Position numbers and translations under genes: made by a program
Part shown: positions 30,670 to 35,489 of the stretch, one piece after another
Layout: every line of letters starts with the position of its first letter
Numbering within the stretch: the first letter of the stretch is position 1
The notes under the pieces: model-generated
Told to the model about the DNA's origin: nothing
The model's input: only the letters and a program-made list of their open reading frames with translations
Database searches by the model: none
Source of the DNA: Pseudomonadota bacterium
GTDB lineage: Bacteria > Pseudomonadota > Alphaproteobacteria > Rhizobiales > Xanthobacteraceae
Length of the DNA stretch: 35,489 bases
Reading direction: 5' to 3'
NCBI GenBank assembly: GCA_023435725.1
Contig: JAEYRD010000234.1
Span: 1-35,489 of the forward strand

Positions 30670-31908
30670 ATGGGCAACCGAACCGCGAAATTCATATCCG
30701 CACTGGTTGGCAGCGTCATTGCCGGCGCACCACTGGCGGCCGTGTCGCAGAATGCGCCGAGCGCATCGAGCCCGGCAAACGCAGCTTCCGATTGCCTCGC
30801 CTCGCCGAAGGGGATCGCGCCACAGGGACAGCACTGGAATTACCGGGTCGAGCGCGGAACCAAGCGGCAATGCTGGTATCTGCGCGCCCAAGGCGGCAAG
30901 GACAGCGCAAAGGCCGTGCGGACGGCGCAGGCTGCGACCGACACACCAACAGCAGATTCAGCCGCGCCGCAGCAGCACTCGGTGCAGAACGCGCGCGCCG
31001 AATATCTGAGGCCGCAGAGCGCTGCGCCGGGCGCACCGATTGCACCGACGCAGGCCGCAGCAACGACACCGGCGCCGACGCAACAGCCTGCGAGCCCCCC
31101 CTCTGACAGCAACACGCAGCAGCCCGCCGTCACCGCGCGCTGGCCCGACGCCTCCACCGCGCCCGCTCAGCCGGCATCGCAGCCCGCGCCCGCTCCTGTC
31201 GGGGCCGCCGCGCAGCCGAGCACGAAGCTGTCGAAATCCCCTGCCCCGATGGCGCTTGCCGCCGCAGACAACAGCACCGACAATACGACCGGCTCGCTCC
31301 AGATGTTGCTGCTCGTCGTCGGCGGCGCACTCGCGCTCGCCGGTGTGCTCGCCAGCATCATCTACCGTTTCGCCGGCGGTCGGATCCGCGCGCAGGCAGG
31401 CGATCACCGCCGCGTCAAATGGGACAATCGGGAACCGCAGGATCACGAGGACAGTCGTGCCCCCTGGCTCAACGCGGAGCTTGCCTCCGCGCCGCGCGCG
31501 CAGCGGCCGAGGCCGGTGGATTTCGATGCCGCGCGTCCTCAGCCCGCGCAGCTCGCCGCGTTCACCAACGCGATCGGCAGGATCGCAACACAATCCGCTT
31601 CCACTCACGTCGAGGCAGTAGAACCCGACGAGGCAGAGATCGCGGAATTCAACGGAGAGTTCGAGATCGAGGCTTCAGCGCCCCGGCTTGCGACCAACGA
31701 CGTCCGTGACAAGCAGCCGGTCGATCGCAATGAAGACGTAGAGGCGGATGAGAACGTCCATATGGACGATATTGTCGACGTCGACGTGATCACGGCCATG
31801 CTGGAGCGGCTGGCAAAGGATGGGCCGCGGCTGTCGCAGCCTAGCCTTGAAGCTGACCTTGCAGACCCCGCACGAAGCCAACGAGGCCAATCCGCCGCTC
31901 GCGCTTGA
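30670..31908 (+). CDS. Low-complexity Pro/Ala-rich membrane-anchored protein, unknown function
   Basis: A 412-residue protein. Seen: signal-like hydrophobic N-terminus (about 5-26), a short Cys-bounded motif SDCLASPKGIAPQGQHWNYR...RQCWYL (about 40-72) that seems a small globular domain, a long Pro/Ala/Gln/Thr linker (about 80-200), one membrane segment GSLQMLLLVVGGALALAGVLASIIYRF (about 209-234), and an acidic C-terminal region. Orientation would place the Cys motif in the periplasm and the acidic tail in the cytoplasm. Start 30670 is chosen for the GGGAG six bases upstream; ATG at 30649 is an alternative. Its last 68 bases overlap the 3' end of gmk on the other strand. Similar proteins occur in Bradyrhizobium to my memory; function not known. 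Confidence 0.75.
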   Translation: MGNRTAKFISALVGSVIAGAPLAAVSQNAPSASSPANAASDCLASPKGIAPQGQHWNYRVERGTKRQCWYLRAQGGKDSAKAVRTAQAATDTPTADSAAPQQHSVQNARAEYLRPQSAAPGAPIAPTQAAATTPAPTQQPASPPSDSNTQQPAVTARWPDASTAPAQPASQPAPAPVGAAAQPSTKLSKSPAPMALAAADNSTDNTTGSLQMLLLVVGGALALAGVLASIIYRFAGGRIRAQAGDHRRVKWDNREPQDHEDSRAPWLNAELASAPRAQRPRPVDFDAARPQPAQLAAFTNAIGRIATQSASTHVEAVEPDEAEIAEFNGEFEIEASAPRLATNDVRDKQPVDRNEDVEADENVHMDDIVDVDVITAMLERLAKDGPRLSQPSLEADLADPARSQRGQSAARA

Positions 31909-32500
31909 GGCGCTCGGCCTTCAGGATCGACTGAACCTCGGCGAAGGCTTCGTCGACGTCGTGGTTGATCACGATGTAGTCGTACTCGGCCCAGTGGCTC
32001 ATCTCGTGGCTGGCGCGGCTCATGCGCTTGCGGATCACCTCGTGGGAATCCTGCGCGCGCGAATGCAGGCGCTTTTCGAGATCGTCGGCCGAGGGCGGCA
32101 GGATGAACACGCTGACGACGTCGGCACGCGCCTTCTCGCGGAGCTGCTGCGTGCCCTGCCAATCGATGTCGAACAGCACGTCCTGCCCCGCCGACAGCGC
32201 CGCCTCGACCGGCCCGCGCGGCGTGCCGTAGCGGTTGTCGAACACGGTCGCCCATTCGAGCAGCTCGTCCCCCTTCACCATCGCCTCGAAGCGCGGCTTG
32301 TCGACGAATAGATAGTCGCGGCCATCGACCTCGCCGGGGCGCTTCGCGCGCGTGGTCGCAGACACCGACATTCGCAAGCCGGCCATCCGCTCGATCAACA
32401 AACGCGACAGCGTCGTCTTGCCCGCGCCCGACGGCGACGACAGCACGAACATCAATCCGCGCCGCTCGACACCGTCAGTCCCGTGACCGCCCGTCGTCAT
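31841..32500 (-). CDS. gmk: Guanylate kinase
   Basis: A 219-residue enzyme converting GMP to GDP with ATP. Seen: P-loop LSSPSGAGKTT (20-30), the GMP-binding stretch SVSATTRAKRPGEVDGRDY, and the C-terminal DYIVINHDVDEAFAEVQSIL. ATG at 32500 gives 16 residues before LMFVLSS; a start at the later ATG (32452) is possible. It follows yicC by three bases, a conserved pairing. Its 3' end is overlapped by a convergent gene. Confidence 0.97.
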   Translation of the reverse strand: MTTGGHGTDGVERRGLMFVLSSPSGAGKTTLSRLLIERMAGLRMSVSATTRAKRPGEVDGRDYLFVDKPRFEAMVKGDELLEWATVFDNRYGTPRGPVEAALSAGQDVLFDIDWQGTQQLREKARADVVSVFILPPSADDLEKRLHSRAQDSHEVIRKRMSRASHEMSHWAEYDYIVINHDVDEAFAEVQSILKAERLKRERRIGLVGFVRGLQGQLQG

Positions 32501-32503
32501 CGA

Positions 32504-33391
32504 TCACTCCAGATTCTGGACCTGCTCGCGGAACTGCTCGACCACGTTCTTCATGGCGAGTCCCGTATTGGTGAGCTCGATGTCGTTCGACTTCGAGCAG
32601 CAGGTGTTGACCTCGCGGTGAAACTCCTGCGCCAGGAAATCGAGCTTGCGCCCGATCGGGCCGCCCTTTCCGATCAGCTCGCGCGCCTGCGCGACGTGGG
32701 AGGCGATGCGATCCAGCTCCTCGCGGATGTCGGCCCTGGTCGCGATCAGGATCGCCTCCTGCATCAGGCGGTCGGAATCGAAACGGTCGGACGTGTCGAT
32801 CAGCGCGGCGATCTGCTCGGCCAGCCTGGCCTTGATCGCCTCGGGCTTGCGGCCCGGCGCGACTTCCGCCTTTTTCGCAAGCTGCTCGATCTCGTCGACA
32901 CGCTGGGTCAGGATCTGCCCGAGCGAAATCCCTTCGCGCTTGCGCATCCCGACGAGATCGGCGAGTGCCTTGTCGAATGCTTCGGCGGCCGCGGCGCGCG
33001 CTGCCTTGTCCTCCGCCTCGTCGCCCTCAGGCTCGGCGACCTCGACGACGCCCTTGATGGCGAGCAGGCCATCGATGCTCGGCGCCACCGCGTCGACCTT
33101 GCCGGCGATCAGGGTGGCGGCCTTCAGGACGGCATTCAGCACATCCTCGTTGACGCGGACCGCGGCGGCGGCGTTGGTGCGCTTGACGTTGAGATTGGCG
33201 TAGATGGTGCCGCGCGACAGCACCTCGCCGGCGCGCTTCTTGGCGTGGGCCTCGAGTTCGTCGAACCCCTGCGGCAGACGCACCCGCAGGTCAAAGCCCT
33301 TGGCATTGACCGACTTCAACTCCCATTCGAACGTGTACGGCCCGCTTACGCCGTGGCTTCGGGCAAAGCCGGTCATGGACGACAGCGCCAT
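32504..33391 (-). CDS. yicC: YicC-family endoribonuclease
   Basis: A 295-residue YicC protein. E. coli YicC is reported as an endoribonuclease acting on small RNA. Seen: the invariant start ALSSMTGFARSHG, the WELKSVNAKGFDLRVRLP segment with its conserved SVN, and the C-terminal DUF1732-type ending GRKLDFLAQEFHREVNTCCSKSNDIELTNTGLAMKNVVEQFREQVQNLE. Length is standard. It sits between mltG and gmk on the same strand, as in many alphaproteobacteria, and is followed by gmk after three bases. Confidence 0.95.
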   Translation of the reverse strand: MALSSMTGFARSHGVSGPYTFEWELKSVNAKGFDLRVRLPQGFDELEAHAKKRAGEVLSRGTIYANLNVKRTNAAAAVRVNEDVLNAVLKAATLIAGKVDAVAPSIDGLLAIKGVVEVAEPEGDEAEDKAARAAAAEAFDKALADLVGMRKREGISLGQILTQRVDEIEQLAKKAEVAPGRKPEAIKARLAEQIAALIDTSDRFDSDRLMQEAILIATRADIREELDRIASHVAQARELIGKGGPIGRKLDFLAQEFHREVNTCCSKSNDIELTNTGLAMKNVVEQFREQVQNLE

Positions 33392-33414
33392 CGGGTGAAA
33401 TTCTCCAGAAAGAC

Positions 33415-33448
33415 AAGATTCGCAGAGCCATCAAGGCACGCGAATCTT
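33415..33448 (-). terminator. Inverted repeat between mltG and yicC
   Basis: AAGATTCGC (33415-33423) and GCGAATCTT (33440-33448) are perfectly complementary 9-base arms with a 16-base spacer. It is followed on the minus strand by GTCTTTCTGG, just before the yicC ribosome binding region. Attenuator, terminator or operator are all possible. Confidence 0.4.
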
Positions 33449-33478
33449 AAGACTATTTTGCCGGAAAGTGGAATCCGC

Positions 33479-33509
33479 AAAGTCCCGCAGGCAGCTCTGC
33501 GCGGGGCTT
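33479..33509 (-). terminator. Terminator-like hairpin at the mltG stop
   Basis: Read on the minus strand, AAGCCCCGC pairs with GCGGGACTT (one mismatch) around a 12- to 13-base loop that itself contains GCAG/CTGC. It starts inside the stop codon of mltG and is followed by TTGC. Probable weak terminator or processing stem. Confidence 0.4.
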
Positions 33510-34782
33510 AGCGCTGGACCACCGGCGGCGACGACTGCACCGCGCCCTGCCGCGCCGGTGCAGGATTGGCGGGGCGAGCCGGCGGCTTCTTCTGCTGGTT
33601 GGGCCGCGCCGGCGGCGTGGTCGCGGTCGGCGTATCGGCAGCGGCGGGCGCGGCGGCGGCCGGCGGCTGCGCATCCTCGGCCGGCTCGACCGTGTCGTTC
33701 TGGATCTGCTTCTCCATCGCGCGGAGTTTGGCGACGTTCTTCTGGTGTGCGTCGTAGGTCTCGGTGAAGGCGTGCCCGCCGGTACCGTCGGCGACGAAAT
33801 AGAGGTCGCGGGTGCGGGCCGGGTTGGCGGCGGCCTCGAGCGAGGCGCGGCCCGGATTAGAGATCGGCCCCGGCGGCAGCCCATCGATCACATAGGTGTT
33901 GTACGGCGACGGCTGGGTGATTTCGCTGCGCTTGATCGGGCGGCCCAGCGTGCCCTTGCCGCCGACGAGGCCATAGATGATCGTCGGATCGGACTGGAGC
34001 TTGATTTTCTGCTTCAGGCGGTTGGCGAACACCGCGGCGACGCGGCTGCGCTCGTCCGGCTTGCCGGTCTCCTTCTCGACGATCGAGGCCAGCGTCACTA
34101 GCTGCTCCGGCGTCTTGATCGGAACGTCCTGGCTGCGGCGCTCCCAGATCTCGGCCAGCACGCGCTTGTGCGCCTGCTGCAAGCGCTGGATCACCTGCTC
34201 GCGCGTGGTGCCGCGCGGGAACTTGTAGGTCTCGGGCAACAGCGTGCCTTCGCGCGGCAACTCGCGAACGCTGCCGGTGAAGATGTCGTTGTCGGAAAGC
34301 CGCGCCACGATCTGCTCGGAGGTCAGGCCTTCCGGAATCGTGACGGCGTGCTGCACCACCTTGCCCTCGACGATGGTGGCGATGACGTCGCGCAAGGATG
34401 CGTTCTTCTGGAACGAATACTCACCGGGCTTGAGGTCCGAGCTCGCCTTCAGCGCAGCCACGCTGGCGATGAACACCCACGGATTGACATCCGTCACGCC
34501 TTCCCTGTTCAGGGTCTCGGCGATGTCACGCTTGCCCGCGCGCTGCGGGATGTTGACGATCTTGTCCTCCCTAAGCGGGCCGGCGGCCTCAAGCACCTGG
34601 CGGCCGTAATAATAGACGGCGCCGGCGCCGATCATGGCGATCAGCAGGAGGGTGATGATGGCGTTACCGATGATCACGAGCGGGTTGCGCGCACGATCCG
34701 ACCGCTTCGGCGGCGGCGGCACCTGCTCGGGCTCGAGCGCAGCCCGCGGACTCCGGGGCGAAATGGGCGGCCTTTCACTCAT
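33508..34782 (-). CDS. mltG: Endolytic murein transglycosylase MltG
   Basis: A 424-residue membrane-anchored lytic transglycosylase that cuts nascent peptidoglycan strands and helps set glycan length. Seen: cytoplasmic Pro-rich N-terminus, one membrane segment (about 36-58), a LysM-like subdomain (about 70-150, VNIPQRAGKRDIAETLNREG), and the YceG catalytic domain with TLLPETYKFPRGT and LASIVEKETG, whose first Glu (236) matches the catalytic Glu218 of E. coli MltG; PSPYNTYVIDGLPPGPISNPG is also diagnostic. The last 70 residues are an extra Pro/Ala/Gln-rich tail ending SSPPVVQR, which E. coli MltG lacks. It lies between fabF and yicC. Confidence 0.95.
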   Translation of the reverse strand: MSERPPISPRSPRAALEPEQVPPPPKRSDRARNPLVIIGNAIITLLLIAMIGAGAVYYYGRQVLEAAGPLREDKIVNIPQRAGKRDIAETLNREGVTDVNPWVFIASVAALKASSDLKPGEYSFQKNASLRDVIATIVEGKVVQHAVTIPEGLTSEQIVARLSDNDIFTGSVRELPREGTLLPETYKFPRGTTREQVIQRLQQAHKRVLAEIWERRSQDVPIKTPEQLVTLASIVEKETGKPDERSRVAAVFANRLKQKIKLQSDPTIIYGLVGGKGTLGRPIKRSEITQPSPYNTYVIDGLPPGPISNPGRASLEAAANPARTRDLYFVADGTGGHAFTETYDAHQKNVAKLRAMEKQIQNDTVEPAEDAQPPAAAAPAAADTPTATTPPARPNQQKKPPARPANPAPARQGAVQSSPPVVQR

Positions 34783-34908
34783 CGAAGCAAACCTGAATCC
34801 TGCCGGTTCAATCGCGGCCTGACAATTACTTGCCGAGCCAAATGCACGCGCCCACTTCCATGACTATCGCCGAATACGGCAAAACGGTGGATTCGTCGCC
34901 GCCATAAA

Positions 34909-35489
34909 TTAATTGATCAGGCGCCGGACGATCACCGACGCATTGGTACCGCCAAAACCAAAAGAGTTCGACAACGCGACGTTGACCTCACGCTTCTTCG
35001 CAACATGCGGCACCAGATCGATCGCAGTCGCGACCGACGGATTGTCCAGATTGATCGTCGGCGGCACGATGTTATCGCGAATCGCGAGAACGGCGAAGAT
35101 TGCCTCGATCGCACCGGCCGCGCCAAGCAGATGGCCGGTCGATGACTTGGTCGAGGACATCGCCACCTTGGAGGCGGCATTGCCGAGCAGACGCTCCACC
35201 GCGCCGAGCTCGATCTCGTCGCCGAGCGGGGTCGAGGTGCCGTGCGCGTTGATGTAGTCGAGATCGGATGCCGTGAGGCCGGCGCGTTTGAGCGCCGCCG
35301 ACATGCTGCGGAAGCCGCCATCGCCGTCCGGCGACGGCGACGTAATGTGATAGGCATCGCCCGACAGCCCGTAGCCGATCACCTCGGCGTAGATCTTCGC
35401 GCCGCGCGCCTTCGCGTGCTCGAGTTCTTCCAGCACGACCACGCCTGCGCCCTCACCCATGACGAAACCATCACGGTCGCGGTCATAGG
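34909..35489 (-). CDS. fabF: 3-oxoacyl-[ACP] synthase II, 3' part (5' end outside window)
   Basis: The condensing enzyme that elongates fatty acids in the cytoplasm. About 193 residues are visible; the frame runs off the right edge (upstream residues read YDRDRDGFVMGEGAG, the normal FabF context). Seen: the two active-site His of the Cys-His-His triad, in NAHGTSTPLGD and SSTGHLLGAAG, and the closing FGFGGTNASVIVRR. The nucleophilic Cys lies outside the window. fabF upstream of mltG-yicC-gmk is a common alphaproteobacterial arrangement, usually with acpP before it. FabB is an alternative reading, but the GDEIELGAVERLLG context favours FabF. Confidence 0.94.
   Translation of the reverse strand, partial: YDRDRDGFVMGEGAGVVVLEELEHAKARGAKIYAEVIGYGLSGDAYHITSPSPDGDGGFRSMSAALKRAGLTASDLDYINAHGTSTPLGDEIELGAVERLLGNAASKVAMSSTKSSTGHLLGAAGAIEAIFAVLAIRDNIVPPTINLDNPSVATAIDLVPHVAKKREVNVALSNSFGFGGTNASVIVRRLIN

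Noticed and set aside
1..35489. tRNA, rRNA or transposase genes
   Set aside because: I looked for cloverleaf-like segments, conserved rRNA stretches and DDE-type transposase motifs and saw none; a dedicated covariance or profile search would be needed to exclude small RNAs.

Overview
The window is one contiguous piece of a GC-rich alphaproteobacterial chromosome, most likely Bradyrhizobium or a close relative. This is inferred from the base composition, the conserved blocks ppk-ppx, lptF-lptG-lptD-surA-pdxA-rsmA and fabF-mltG-yicC-gmk, a DUF3551-type secreted protein, the CadC-like/TPR regulator type and a dispersed palindromic element of a kind common in Rhizobiales. No phage, insertion sequence, CRISPR array, rRNA or tRNA was seen.

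Layout. 1-2982: end of polyphosphate kinase (ppk) followed by exopolyphosphatase (ppx), a polyphosphate make/break pair. 2987-4401: a TerC-family membrane protein and nucleoside diphosphate kinase (ndk) on the minus strand, separated by a dispersed repeat and a strong hairpin. 4712-7287: a small secreted Gly/His/Trp-rich protein, a 60-residue unknown and an ABC-F translation factor. 7394-15642: the main accessory module, a minus-strand operon for a repetitive RTX protein (948 aa), its type I secretion ABC exporter and its HlyD-like adaptor, facing a divergent winged-helix/TolB-like/TPR regulator; two inverted repeats lie in the shared promoter region. No outer-membrane TolC partner is present, so one encoded elsewhere must be used. 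15682-18301: a lipoprotein, holC and pepA on the minus strand.

18642-26262 is a tightly packed envelope operon: LptF and LptG (inner-membrane LPS transport permeases), LptD (outer-membrane LPS translocon) and a SurA-like chaperone that probably helps fold outer-membrane proteins such as LptD, then PdxA (vitamin B6) and RsmA (16S rRNA dimethylation). Four of its five junctions overlap by 1-4 bases. A zinc alcohol dehydrogenase follows.

27347-31908 is gene-poor and lineage-specific: small unknown proteins, a frameshifted Crp/Fnr-like pseudogene, a DUF3551 protein, a DUF1269 protein, a second Gly/Trp-rich secreted protein related to the one at 4712, and a long low-complexity membrane-anchored protein. 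The last gene overlaps the 3' end of gmk on the opposite strand. 31841-35489 returns to core genes on the minus strand: fabF (partial), mltG, yicC and gmk.

The most interesting parts are the RTX/type I secretion/regulator module with its internally duplicated substrate, the paired GWG-rich secreted proteins, and the decayed, repeat-bearing stretch around 27.3-30.7 kb. All family assignments were made by reading motifs, not by database search.
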